Positions 17,775 to 26,660 are shown, numbered from the stretch's first letter. The stretch: 56,732 nucleotides of DNA from an uncultured Pseudomonadota bacterium (GCA_949286215.1 CASDYX010000007.1:1-56732), one strand, 5' to 3'. The notes: generated by a model from the letters alone, not told the origin. Translations and numbers: made by a program.

Positions 17775-19199
17775 TTATAAGACGGTTGTTAGTAACGGCT
17801 CCGCATCATGCAAGAGATATCTCGGGTTCAAAACAGAAATTAAGACCAAAAACAGATTGATGGTCAGGCAGATATATACACCTTTATCAACCCGGTCAAA
17901 ACCACTCTCGCTTTTATCAAAATATATGGTTTTGATAATATTCAAAAAAGCATAAGCCATAAGGAGCGTTGCCATCAGTAATATGCTTATAAAAGCATAA
18001 CTTCCTTGAACAATCAAGTAATTAATTATGGAAAGTTTGCCTAAAAAGCCTAACATCGGCGGCGTTCCCAATAAAGACACCATAAAAATTAAGAATGATG
18101 CCGAAGCATAAGGAACAATGTTGGAGACACCGGATAAGCTGGTGATGTCCGTTAAATATTCTCCTTTGCGCTTAAAGGCATAAAATACCGTATATACCCC
18201 CAATAGGGCTAAGATATAAACAATTAGGCACACAAAGCCAGTGAAAATTCCCTTGGCATTAAAATCTGCAAAGCACAGTAATACGGCGCCCACATTATAA
18301 AGCGAAACATAAGAAAACATTTTTTTGAGGTTGCTTTCCCCATTGACGCCAATGGCTCCTAATATGACGGATAAAATACCGCATCCTATGATAAAGACAT
18401 GCAACGTATCAAAAAGCGGGTAAAAAACATTGTACAAAACATTTATCAAAATTGAGATATATGCCAATGGCGGAATAAAACTCAAAAACATACTGACCGG
18501 TAAAATTGATACCGATTGAACGTTGGCAAACCAAAAATGAAACGGTGCAACACCCAACATATAAAACAATGTGATGATAATGAGAACAACCGATAAATAT
18601 TCTCTAAAACTAGGGTGCGTAATCTGTTTATAGGCTTTTTTGGCGGCGGCAAAGTCAAACGATATGCCGTTGGAGTGCATTAAGTATAAGCCCACAATGC
18701 AAAAAATATTCATTATGACAAAGCCCACAATATATCTATGCAAGATTGGGGAAACTTCTTCTGCATCTGGATGGAGTTTGATAAAAACAATATTGAGTAA
18801 GAAGGCGATATCCAAACACCCGAGCATAACCAATAAATTTTGCGCCGAGATGCTTAAAGATAACAGAAGGACTGAGATTGTGCCTGAAATATAAAAACTC
18901 AGGCTGGAACGATTTTTGCTTAAAAACCATTTGCAACCCAAATAAAATGAAACCAATGCCAAAATATCTATAAAAACCTTTGAGGCTGTGGTATAGGGCG
19001 TATTTTTAAAATATTCCGGCCAAAAACTTTGATTGTAAAAAATAATACTTAGCACCATGCTCAAAAATATGGAAACTTTGGCAATGGTGAAATTGGTTTT
19101 TGGGGTGGATGCGCTCCGAAAACGCTCTGTCAGCATCATTATCAGGCTTCCTAATAATAACGTTATTTCGGGCAAGAGACTGATGTAATAAGTTTTCAT
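17775..19199 (-). CDS. nuoN: NADH-quinone oxidoreductase subunit N, divergent
   Basis: The protein has 474 residues and about 13-14 hydrophobic segments. The family is recognisable in YMLGVAPFHFWFANVQ, NLKKMFSYVSLYNVG and GTPPMLGFLGKLSIINYL. Against E. coli NuoN by eye, the Lys of the channel helix (Lys217, in GFKLSLVPFH) is Met here. The Lys of the next helix (Lys247) is in an IPPLAYI context without Lys. The helix-5 Glu133 is replaced by a CLDIAF stretch. The terminal-channel Lys395 (GFLGK) is kept. It follows nuoM by one base and has AGGAGG before its ATG. So it is membrane-arm derived, but its proton pathway looks altered. Confidence 0.85.
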   Translation of the reverse strand: MKTYYISLLPEITLLLGSLIMMLTERFRSASTPKTNFTIAKVSIFLSMVLSIIFYNQSFWPEYFKNTPYTTASKVFIDILALVSFYLGCKWFLSKNRSSLSFYISGTISVLLLSLSISAQNLLVMLGCLDIAFLLNIVFIKLHPDAEEVSPILHRYIVGFVIMNIFCIVGLYLMHSNGISFDFAAAKKAYKQITHPSFREYLSVVLIIITLFYMLGVAPFHFWFANVQSVSILPVSMFLSFIPPLAYISILINVLYNVFYPLFDTLHVFIIGCGILSVILGAIGVNGESNLKKMFSYVSLYNVGAVLLCFADFNAKGIFTGFVCLIVYILALLGVYTVFYAFKRKGEYLTDITSLSGVSNIVPYASASFLIFMVSLLGTPPMLGFLGKLSIINYLIVQGSYAFISILLMATLLMAYAFLNIIKTIYFDKSESGFDRVDKGVYICLTINLFLVLISVLNPRYLLHDAEPLLTTVL

Positions 19200-19200
19200 C

Positions 19201-20634
19201 TTATCCTCCTATAAACCATAACGGATTAATAAACGTGACTATCAGTAACCCTGATAAAAAGATAAGCCAGCTGAACATTTTGGTGGAAATATCCATAATG
19301 CAAACCGTATCATCTGAGATTTTGGAGTTGTCTTTGAAGATGTATAACTCCTGAATAAGTGTGCCCGCAACCAACAACAGTGCAAACATTATTAAAATGC
19401 CTAAGCGAATGTTGTAGCTGAATAAATGCGACAAAATCACAAAATTATTCAAAAACAGAGAGGATACAGGCATTCCCACCGCAGCCAAAACCAAAAATGA
19501 GTAAATAAATGAGAGTTTAGGTACTCGGCATAATATACCATGAGCACCTATTGATTTATCTTCTTGCTCATCTTCCAAATAGGCGGTCAACATCTCAAGC
19601 GTGGCGGTGATGATGATAAAAGCAAACAAGGAAAAGCCGATATTTATCAAAATCTTATCAATCGGCAGCAAAGCACCCAACATATACATAATATAGTAAA
19701 TCGTCATAAATGAGAAAATTTTATACTGCACATCCTTATTAATCAGCCCGATGAGAGAAATAAACAGCATACTAATGATGGCGATGATTTCCAAAATATA
19801 GAAATAATAGCTGACATTGTCGGGAGCAGCTTCGGGGCAATAGCGGATAAAACCGTAAACTCCGGTTAAAGGTATCAGATTGACCACGTTAAATACCAAA
19901 GGACTACGAACCGCCGAGTTAATAGATGATATCCAATAGTGGAACGGCCATATCGGAATACGAGATAAGAAAGAGACAAAGATTGCTCCCCAAACGCATA
20001 GCTCCAATTTTGGACTTAAATCAAGTTTGCTGACAGAGAAAAGCGAAATACTATGCCCTTCGTGATTATACAATACAGCCGTGGCAATAAACAAAAAAAT
20101 TGCACCTAAAAAGTTATAGATGAAAAAGCGCGACACAATAACTTGGCGCTTGATGTCACCGAAAATGCCTATCAGCAAAAACAATGGCAAAAGCATCGCC
20201 TCAAAAAAGATGTAAAATGAGTAAATATCAGCCGAAATAAATAAACCGTTTATCATGGCTAAAAACAACAAGCATAATGCATAAAGCGATTTTTTTGCTC
20301 GGTCACGATGGCGAATACCTGCCAGACTGATTATCAAAGAAATATGAATCGCTGCTATGATTAAAAGCGAAAACATATCTATTCCAAAAACCAAATCAAT
20401 TTTGGGATAATCAAGCCAATTGTAGGTTTCGGAAAGCTGAAGACCTCTCTTATCTATGTCTAAATTCAGGGCAATCCGCCACAATAAAAACAAATTTGAA
20501 ACCAATGTTAGAATGGTTACGCTAAAAACATTGCGCCCTTTGGTGGTTTCATCATCTTTGGCCAATAAGGTAAACAAAAAACCTATCAACGGAACGGCGA
20601 TTAATGCAGATAATAGAGTTAAGGACGTGTTCAT
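19201..20634 (-). CDS. nuoM: NADH-quinone oxidoreductase subunit M, divergent
   Basis: The protein has 477 residues and about 14 hydrophobic segments. The helix-5 Glu (E. coli Glu144) is kept in FFEAMLLPLFLLIGIFG. The usual VKMPxxPxHxWLPDAH block reads SRIPIWPFHYWISSINSAVR, so Lys234 is Arg and the WLPDAH signature is lost. The LKxxxYG segment reads LIPLTGVYGF with no Lys265. The terminal-channel GFVGE reads LFLNN, so Glu407 is Asn. The overall fold and gene position still identify NuoM. It lies four bases after nuoL and one base before nuoN, with GGGAG before the ATG. Confidence 0.87.
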   Translation of the reverse strand: MNTSLTLLSALIAVPLIGFLFTLLAKDDETTKGRNVFSVTILTLVSNLFLLWRIALNLDIDKRGLQLSETYNWLDYPKIDLVFGIDMFSLLIIAAIHISLIISLAGIRHRDRAKKSLYALCLLFLAMINGLFISADIYSFYIFFEAMLLPLFLLIGIFGDIKRQVIVSRFFIYNFLGAIFLFIATAVLYNHEGHSISLFSVSKLDLSPKLELCVWGAIFVSFLSRIPIWPFHYWISSINSAVRSPLVFNVVNLIPLTGVYGFIRYCPEAAPDNVSYYFYILEIIAIISMLFISLIGLINKDVQYKIFSFMTIYYIMYMLGALLPIDKILINIGFSLFAFIIITATLEMLTAYLEDEQEDKSIGAHGILCRVPKLSFIYSFLVLAAVGMPVSSLFLNNFVILSHLFSYNIRLGILIMFALLLVAGTLIQELYIFKDNSKISDDTVCIMDISTKMFSWLIFLSGLLIVTFINPLWFIGG

Positions 20635-20637
20635 CTT

Positions 20638-22302
20638 TTATCTCCCTTCCGCCAAAATATATGACCCATATATCATTCCACATCCCAAAATCAGGAAGAA
20701 CGGATAAGCCCATTTGGCTTGAGTGTGTATTTTTTGAAAAAATCCTATCAGTAAATTAACCGTGTTTCGGGAGGTATAGATGATGGTTCGCTCTATTACC
20801 AAAAAGTCTATCGTTAGCCACAAGACACGTCCCAAAACCTTAACCGGACCAATCACAAAATAGTGATAAAAGTCTGAAAACAAGTCACTTTCTTGAACTT
20901 GCTCATTTTCGTATATGGGGAGTATCTTATTAAAAATTCCGCTTATTGCAAGAAGGAGTATTCCGCTTAAAATGGCATAAGATGCAATATCGGGCTTTCC
21001 TTCCAAATAAAGGACATATAGAGCCAAGATTAAGATAATTCCCCAATACACAAACAACGGATTTTTTAACATTGCTAAAACACGCTCATCTGCATTGGAT
21101 GGGCTAAAATATATATGCGACCAAATTGAAGCCGTACTCACAGAAATCAAACCTAAAGCAATCATTGGTATAAAATTATAGGTTTGAGAGAGGGTATATA
21201 AAACTTGTATATAGGCCAACATGCAAAACAATGTTACCATAAACGAGAGCTTGAGATTGGCTATAAATCCGCCCATTGATGAAACGTAAATTTCATTTGA
21301 ACTGCCAAGTGTCACTAACAGCAAACTGCAGGAAAGCAAAAAACCGCCCAATATCAAAGAGGCAAAAATCGGTGTATCCGGCGTGAGACCTGCTTGCAAC
21401 AAAGCATACATTAAACCGGATAATATCATATTAAGATAGATAAGCTTGGAGCGTAAGTTGTCTATCAAAATGGCACCTATTCCCCCCCAAACCATAGAGG
21501 CATAAGCAAAAAACAATACCAGCGGTTCGGAATATTTGGACAGCGGCAATAGCGGCAAAGTCTTGAACAATAAAATATAACCGCTTATCGGCGTGGATAA
21601 AAATGACAGCACCATAATCGTGCGCATATTGAGAATATTCCAATTTTGCAACGGGGTTTGAAACAAAAATAATCCCGATTTGATGAACAAGCACAATAAC
21701 AATAAAATGCAAACCAAATCACGGTGTTCGCCTTGCTCAAAATATTTACCCAAATCACTTAAACGGATTGATTCCGTGTAACCCCAGATTAAGGCAAACA
21801 GCATAAACAGCCCCATATCGGCCATCAGATTATAAAAGATATATTTGCGGCGCGCTGCACTCTCATTGATAATATAAAATCCCAACACATCTATCACGCA
21901 GGCACTTACCAAAAGTTGGATGGTATTTTCGCCGCAGATGAGCATTATCAGTGCTCCGAGATTTAAACAAATCAATCCGTTTTGCTCTAATTTTCGTTTT
22001 TCAATCTTACTGAAACAGTTAAAAATTATCATCACAACGCTGATGAGGAAAAACGGAAATATCTGCGCATAATGCGTAAAATTGGAAAATAGGTGTATTT
22101 TTATCGGATAGTATGGGGATGAAACCCAATCATAGGTGAAATTATCTTTGGTGCCTTGTTGCCAATTCTGATAAAAATAGCCAAGCATTAATGCCATACT
22201 AATGGTCAGCAACAATAAATACACAAATGAAAGTCTTTTCCCTTTGATGGCAATGGGCAAAACTCCTGCCACTACCAGAAATAAAAAAACCTCTATCAGC
22301 AT
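20638..22302 (-). CDS. nuoL: NADH-quinone oxidoreductase subunit L, divergent and short
   Basis: The start at 22302 is preferred because AAAGAGG lies 8 bases upstream; an in-frame ATG at 22368 has no ribosome site. This gives 554 residues, short of the usual ~610-640. The channel-helix Lys is kept in FIKSGLFLFQTPLQNW, but the following ADAMxGPTPVSALIHAATMV block, including the key His, is replaced by NILNMRTIMVLSFLSTPI. The GFFSKDEI segment reads LGSSNEIYVS, with Lys399 replaced. A C-terminal amphipathic region and final helix (PFFLILGCGMIYGSYILAEG) remain. No nuoK precedes it; the divergent ybaK gene does. Confidence 0.8.
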   Translation of the reverse strand: MLIEVFLFLVVAGVLPIAIKGKRLSFVYLLLLTISMALMLGYFYQNWQQGTKDNFTYDWVSSPYYPIKIHLFSNFTHYAQIFPFFLISVVMIIFNCFSKIEKRKLEQNGLICLNLGALIMLICGENTIQLLVSACVIDVLGFYIINESAARRKYIFYNLMADMGLFMLFALIWGYTESIRLSDLGKYFEQGEHRDLVCILLLLCLFIKSGLFLFQTPLQNWNILNMRTIMVLSFLSTPISGYILLFKTLPLLPLSKYSEPLVLFFAYASMVWGGIGAILIDNLRSKLIYLNMILSGLMYALLQAGLTPDTPIFASLILGGFLLSCSLLLVTLGSSNEIYVSSMGGFIANLKLSFMVTLFCMLAYIQVLYTLSQTYNFIPMIALGLISVSTASIWSHIYFSPSNADERVLAMLKNPLFVYWGIILILALYVLYLEGKPDIASYAILSGILLLAISGIFNKILPIYENEQVQESDLFSDFYHYFVIGPVKVLGRVLWLTIDFLVIERTIIYTSRNTVNLLIGFFQKIHTQAKWAYPFFLILGCGMIYGSYILAEGR

Positions 22303-22398
22303 ATAAAAAACCTCTTTATAATCTAATCTTTCGGTAATATAACAAAAAAACACAGATTTTAAAGCCATATTGCCGACTAATCACCAGAGGAATAAAAA

Positions 22399-22866
22399 AT
22401 GGAAGCAAAAACAAATGCAATGCGAATCTTAGACAAGAACAAAATTGTTTATAAACACTATGTTTATGACGCTGCCACCGCACTCAGCGGCGTGGAAGTG
22501 GCTGACAGGCTTAACCAAAATCCGGCACAAGTCTTTAAGACTTTGGTTACCGTCGGCAAATCTAAGCAACATTATGTATATATGATTCCGGTGGCCCAAG
22601 AGCTTGACTTGAAAAAAGCCGCCGAATGCGCCGGAGAAAAGTCGGTGGAAATGGTAAAAAGTAAAGAACTTCTGCCTTTGACCGGATATATTCACGGCGG
22701 ATGCTCCCCGATTGGGATGAAAAAAGTTTTTCCGACATTTATTGATGAAAGCGCTCAAAACTTTGAGAGCATTATCTTTAGCGGCGGAAAAATCGGTTGT
22801 CAGGTGGAGCTGGCGTTGAGTGATTTGCAAAAGGTTGTCGGGGTTAAGGTGGCTTCCCTCATCTAG
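22399..22866 (+). CDS. ybaK: Cys-tRNA(Pro) deacylase, YbaK/EbsC family
   Basis: The protein has 155 residues. YbaK/EbsC landmarks are present: an N-terminal TNAMRILDKNKI helix, NPAQVFKTLV, a KKAAECAGEKSVEM helix, and GYIHGGCSPIGMKK followed by FIDESA. The enzyme removes Cys mischarged on tRNA-Pro in the cytosol. AGAGGAA precedes the ATG. Its 3' end overlaps the convergent DUF4186 gene by four bases. Divergent from nuoL with 96 bases between the preferred starts. Confidence 0.92.
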   Translation: MEAKTNAMRILDKNKIVYKHYVYDAATALSGVEVADRLNQNPAQVFKTLVTVGKSKQHYVYMIPVAQELDLKKAAECAGEKSVEMVKSKELLPLTGYIHGGCSPIGMKKVFPTFIDESAQNFESIIFSGGKIGCQVELALSDLQKVVGVKVASLI

Positions 22867-23213
22867 CTCATTTGGCGGGAAATCCAACACATAATCACTT
22901 CTATGATATAGCTTTGTTCATCCGGAGTTAGGACCCGTCCTTTGGGAATATGGTGCCATTTTTCCAGACAACCGCGACAACAGCAAGCCGTTGCGTGTTG
23001 CGCCACAAAAACCGGATGATTGCGCATGGGCGTTTGTTTGCCGTCGTTTTCAATATCGGCCGGAGCTAATCTTTGAGAGATAAAATCCTCGGCGTGTTTT
23101 TTGATTGTTTCCAATCCCTTGGTTGTGACATAGGCTTTATCTTTCGGGGAAAGCTTAAAGCGTGAACGAAACGGAGACTTGGAAAGCCTTGAAAATATGT
23201 CATTTTCTAACAT
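22863..23213 (-). CDS. DUF4186 family protein
   Basis: The protein has 116 residues. The sequence matches my memory of the DUF4186 family closely: FRSRFKLSPKDKAYVTTKG, then RLAPADIENDGKQTP, PVFVAQHATACCCRGCLEKW and HHIPKGR. The CCCRGC cluster and His residues suggest a metal-binding or redox protein. The function is unknown. Its ATG directly follows the stop of the merR-type gene, so the two share a transcript. Confidence 0.88.
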   Translation of the reverse strand: MLENDIFSRLSKSPFRSRFKLSPKDKAYVTTKGLETIKKHAEDFISQRLAPADIENDGKQTPMRNHPVFVAQHATACCCRGCLEKWHHIPKGRVLTPDEQSYIIEVIMCWISRQMS

Positions 23214-23642
23214 TTATTTGCCATAGACCCGTTTTCTTTCGGCCGCCAACTCAGGATTGCGCTCAAAAACGCCTTCACTGCCGTGGGCAATGATTTCCGT
23301 ATAGTAAGCAATTTTATAATTGATTTTTTCCATATGTTTTTGGAGCTGGCTCATTTGCTCTTCTAATTTTAGCTTTTGACGCTTAAACATTTCCAGTCTT
23401 TGGTTGAGGGTCGAATCGCCTTCCATATACCAATCAATATATTGCTTTATGTCTTTGAGGCTCATGCCGGTGCCTTTAAGGCATTCAATTAACACCAGCC
23501 AATCCAAATCCGAATCTGAAAAAACTCTCAAGCCGGAGCCACTCTTTTTGACAAAGGGTAACAAGCCCTCTTTTTCATAATACCTAAGTGTGTGTGCCGT
23601 CAAACCGGTTTTTTTGGCAACTTGCCCGATTGAATATCCCAT
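23214..23642 (-). CDS. MerR family transcriptional regulator
   Basis: The protein has 142 residues. The start at 23642 is chosen because GGAGG lies 5 bases upstream; the frame is open 17 codons more without a ribosome site. The N-terminal MerR winged helix is typical (YSIGQVAKKTGLTAHTLRYY then EKEGLLP), followed by the dimerisation coiled coil. There is no metal-binding Cys pair at the dimer interface and the C-terminus is short, placing it with the aldehyde/electrophile-responsive NmlR/AdhR-type group rather than metal sensors. It is divergent from the 23.8-26.6 kb operon and co-transcribed with DUF4186. Confidence 0.92.
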   Translation of the reverse strand: MGYSIGQVAKKTGLTAHTLRYYEKEGLLPFVKKSGSGLRVFSDSDLDWLVLIECLKGTGMSLKDIKQYIDWYMEGDSTLNQRLEMFKRQKLKLEEQMSQLQKHMEKINYKIAYYTEIIAHGSEGVFERNPELAAERKRVYGK

Positions 23643-23702
23643 AATTTCCTCCTTTGTTTTCTTGACTGTAATGGATTTTTTACCCCGCGTCAATAAAAAC
23701 TC

Positions 23703-23733
23703 TTGACTTAGAGTTAACTCTAAAAATTATGAT
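23703..23733 (+). promoter_or_regulatory. MerR-type promoter with 19-bp spacer and operator palindrome
   Basis: TTGACT (23703-23708) and TATGAT (23728-23733) are separated by 19 bases, the long spacer characteristic of MerR-controlled promoters. The perfect palindrome TTAGAGTTAACTCTAA (23708-23723) lies in the spacer. This is the expected site for the divergent MerR protein. It should drive the operon starting at 23772. Confidence 0.85.
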
Positions 23734-23771
23734 AGTAACAGAATCGAAAACTTGTTTGAGAGGAGATAAAG

Positions 23772-25289
23772 ATGATTTCTTGCGCTATTACCACCTCTGC
23801 CTTAGGGAGTTTGGTCTTTTTATATTTGTTTTTTAGGCTGGTTTACGGACTGGATATTGCTTGGGCGGGCAAAGCTACTTTGTTGGTCATTATGCTTATA
23901 ATGGGGTGTATTCCTCTCTTCGTCTCCTACCAAGCGGAACATATTTTAGGGAAAGTTTATCCCTTTTACCGCTACCTACTCTATTTTATTTTTATTATGG
24001 GCATTATCCTATTCAGCGGTGTTGTATTACGCGATTTAGCACTCTTGGGATGCAAGTTTATCAACTCTGCCACCTCCTCTTGGCTTAATAGCGGAAAAAT
24101 AAATTTGGGTTTGATATTGGCAGCCTTTTTATGCTCTGCTTATGCGCTATATGCCGGCACAAAAGTTCCCGACGTGCGAGAAGTCAACATTGTCTCGGAT
24201 AAAATCTCAAAGCCTCTGAGAATCGCTTATTTAAGTGATATTCATATCCACCGCGTGATTGCTGATAACAAGGTCAAAGCAATTGTGCAAAAGACCAATG
24301 CACTTAACCCCGATGTGGTTTTATTGGGTGGTGATATTATTGATGATGACACACAAATCAGTGCCAAAACCTTAGCCTTGCTCAAAGATTTAAAGGCGCC
24401 GAGCGGCATTTATTTTGTAACCGGAAATCATGAATTTTATAACGGTTACCAGGCAAGCATTGCCGCTCTTAAAGCTCAAGGGTTCAAGTTGTTGGAAAAT
24501 GACGGCGTTTCGCTTGGGGAAGTTTATGTGGCGGGAATTCCCGATTTATTCTCGGGTCAGGCATACAAAAAAGAAGCTGACGCCCAAAGGGCTTTCAAAC
24601 TTGCGAGCAATAATCAATACAAAATCTTAATGTCACACACGCCAAGTGATTTTAACAATGAGACGATATTTGATTTGGAAATTTCAGGTCATACACATGG
24701 CGGGCAAATCTTTCCTTTTCATATTCTGACTAAAGCTTATAATCCTTACTTATCCGGTTTGTATCATTTGGAAAACGGCGCTCTGATTTATGTTTCCAAC
24801 GGAGCCGGACAATGGGGACCGCAAATGCGTTTTGGTGCAGAATCTGAAATTACACTCATTAACCTTAGACCCAAAGAGGAGGAGAATATGCAAAAAGCAC
24901 CGATTGATACTGTTTTTGAACAAGGTGAGCCCAATCCTTACGGCAAGTTTTTTACCGGACAAACTTACCTCACCATGCTTAGCCCTAATGACAAAACCTT
25001 TAACGCGCCTATCGGCAATGTTACCTTTGAACCAAAGGCGCGTACAAACTGGCACAAGCACAGTGGCGGACAAATCTTACTTGTCTTGAGTGGTGAAGGT
25101 CGTTACCAAGAACGAGGCAAAGAAATTCAAATTTTGCACAAAAGTGATGTTGTTCGGATTGCGCCGGATGTTGAGCATTGGCACGGTGCCGCTCCAAACA
25201 GCTGGTTTACACATATTTCGGTTGAGACCAACGTGCCAAACAATGTGGCAACTTGGCTGGAGCCGGTCACGGATGAGGAATATAAGTAA
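23772..25289 (+). CDS. Membrane metallophosphoesterase fused to a C-terminal cupin
   Basis: The protein has 505 residues. Residues 1-130 contain four hydrophobic segments. Residues ~148-370 form a YkuE/YaeI-type calcineurin-like phosphoesterase with the metal-ligand blocks YLSDIHIH, LLGGDIID, TGNHEFY and SGHTHGGQ. Residues 373-505 form a single-domain cupin (WHKHSGGQILLVLSGEG, then PDVEHWHGA) like those found next to carboxymuconolactone decarboxylase genes. GAGGAGGAGA precedes an in-frame ATG at 24888 (Met373), the natural start of a free-standing cupin. So this is a fusion that may also give a separate cupin product. AGGAG precedes the main ATG. Confidence 0.85.
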   Translation: MISCAITTSALGSLVFLYLFFRLVYGLDIAWAGKATLLVIMLIMGCIPLFVSYQAEHILGKVYPFYRYLLYFIFIMGIILFSGVVLRDLALLGCKFINSATSSWLNSGKINLGLILAAFLCSAYALYAGTKVPDVREVNIVSDKISKPLRIAYLSDIHIHRVIADNKVKAIVQKTNALNPDVVLLGGDIIDDDTQISAKTLALLKDLKAPSGIYFVTGNHEFYNGYQASIAALKAQGFKLLENDGVSLGEVYVAGIPDLFSGQAYKKEADAQRAFKLASNNQYKILMSHTPSDFNNETIFDLEISGHTHGGQIFPFHILTKAYNPYLSGLYHLENGALIYVSNGAGQWGPQMRFGAESEITLINLRPKEEENMQKAPIDTVFEQGEPNPYGKFFTGQTYLTMLSPNDKTFNAPIGNVTFEPKARTNWHKHSGGQILLVLSGEGRYQERGKEIQILHKSDVVRIAPDVEHWHGAAPNSWFTHISVETNVPNNVATWLEPVTDEEYK

Positions 25290-26074
25290 TGAAAGCAAAA
25301 GGACTTATTCTTTCCCTCGTCTTACTGGCGGTAGGACTTAGTTTAGGAATTGTTATCGGGAGAAATAAAATGGCTCAGACATCAAAACTTAACCAAACCG
25401 ACATTGTGCAAGTATGGCAAGACTTTGTTAAAAATGAGGTTTTAGCGCAAAACAAACTCTCAAATGAGGAGAGATATTTGGTGTTAATCGTTGCCAATGT
25501 GGCCGCGCAAGGACAAGAGAGTTTTCGCCAAGTTTTAGATGAGGCCTTAGATGCTCAAATTTCGCCAATTAAACTCCATGAAGCAGTGGCGCAAACAATT
25601 CCTTATGTTGGAATGGCAAAGGCTGCTGACTTTTTAATTCTTGCCAACCAGATTATGGCTCAAAAGGGTATTAATCTTCCCTTGCCTAATCAAGCAACCG
25701 TTACGACTGAGACACGTTTTGACAAAGGATTGCAGGCACAATGCCAAATTTTTGGTGAGCAAAATATTTTAACCATGCGTGAAAATGCTCCCGCAAACCT
25801 CAAACATATTCAAGACTTTTTGTCGGCAAATTGTTTCGGTGACTATTATACCCGAACCGGTTTGGAGCTCAAGACTCGTGAATTGTTGACTTTTGCAACC
25901 TTGGTGGCCTTAGGCGGTGCTGATGCTCAGGTCAAAGCTCATGCACAAGGAAATCTCAATATCGGCAATGACAAAGAAACCTTATTTGCGGTTCTGACCC
26001 AGATGTTGCCTTATATCGGTTATCCCAGAACACTTAACGGTATTGCCGCGGTATCTGCTCTTGCCAACAACTAA
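25289..26074 (+). CDS. Exported carboxymuconolactone decarboxylase-like (AhpD-fold) protein
   Basis: The protein has 261 residues. A hydrophobic N-terminal segment (GLILSLVLLAVGLSLGIVIG) indicates export or anchoring. Two AhpD/CMD-like repeats follow, the first with LIVANVAAQGQ and YVGMAKAADF, the second with LELKTRELLTFATLVALGG and MLPYIGYPRTLNG. Neither repeat shows the Cys-x2-Cys redox pair of true AhpD. By family it may be a gamma-carboxymuconolactone-decarboxylase-type protein of uncertain reaction. Its ATG overlaps the stop of the fusion gene by one base. Pairing of such proteins with cupins is common. Confidence 0.82.
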   Translation: MKAKGLILSLVLLAVGLSLGIVIGRNKMAQTSKLNQTDIVQVWQDFVKNEVLAQNKLSNEERYLVLIVANVAAQGQESFRQVLDEALDAQISPIKLHEAVAQTIPYVGMAKAADFLILANQIMAQKGINLPLPNQATVTTETRFDKGLQAQCQIFGEQNILTMRENAPANLKHIQDFLSANCFGDYYTRTGLELKTRELLTFATLVALGGADAQVKAHAQGNLNIGNDKETLFAVLTQMLPYIGYPRTLNGIAAVSALANN

Positions 26075-26100
26075 TTACTTCTTATTTGAAAGGATGATAC

Positions 26101-26640
26101 ATGTCTAAACAAATTTTAGTTATCTCTGCTAGTTTTCGCAAAAACGGCAACTCCGAAACTTTGTGCAACCAATTTATTAAAGGTGCTCTTGAGGCCGGAA
26201 ACAGAGTTGAAAGAATCAACCTCAACGACAAACATATTAATTTTTGCCATGGGTGCGGTGTTTGCAACAATACGCACAAATGCGTGCAAAAAGATGATAT
26301 GGAAGAAATCTTAAACAAAATGGTTGAGGCTGATGTGATTGTGTTTGCAACGCCGGTTTATTTCTACTCCATGAACGGGCAGATGAAAACATTCATTGAC
26401 CGCTGCGTGCCGAGATATACTGAAATCAGCAATAAAGAATTTTATTTCATTATTGCAGCTGCGGATACCTGCAAGCAAAATATGCAACGCGTTTTAGAGG
26501 CTTTTCGCGGCTTTACTGAGGATTGTTTGGACAATGCAAAAGAAAAAGGCATTATTTACGGTACGGGAGCTTGGAATATCGGCGATATTCAGTCCTCTCC
26601 GGCAATGGATGAAGCCTATCAGGCAGGCCTGCACGCTTAA
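26101..26640 (+). CDS. Flavodoxin-like NAD(P)H-dependent oxidoreductase
   Basis: The protein has 179 residues. The NADPH-dependent FMN reductase / iron-sulphur flavoprotein-type fold is shown by the phosphate loop SASFRKNGNSETL near the N-terminus, and by FATPVYFYSMNGQMKTFIDR. A CHGCGVC-x4-KC cluster follows at ~47-58, as in the flavoprotein family where these Cys can bind iron-sulphur or be redox-active. Third gene of the MerR-controlled operon, 26 bases after its neighbour, ending at a strong terminator. Cytosolic electron transfer or electrophile reduction is the likely role. Confidence 0.85.
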   Translation: MSKQILVISASFRKNGNSETLCNQFIKGALEAGNRVERINLNDKHINFCHGCGVCNNTHKCVQKDDMEEILNKMVEADVIVFATPVYFYSMNGQMKTFIDRCVPRYTEISNKEFYFIIAAADTCKQNMQRVLEAFRGFTEDCLDNAKEKGIIYGTGAWNIGDIQSSPAMDEAYQAGLHA

Positions 26641-26660
26641 AATACAATAGACCTCAAATA

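Noticed and set aside
17775..22302. Mrp/Mnh-type sodium-proton antiporter instead of NuoLMN
   Set aside because: Three subunits in L-M-N order followed by birA and rnj is the alphaproteobacterial nuo arrangement, and no MrpB/C/E/F/G-like small subunits are present.
22429..22890. 153-aa minus-strand frame over ybaK
   Set aside because: Antisense to a well-supported YbaK protein and not protein-like in composition.
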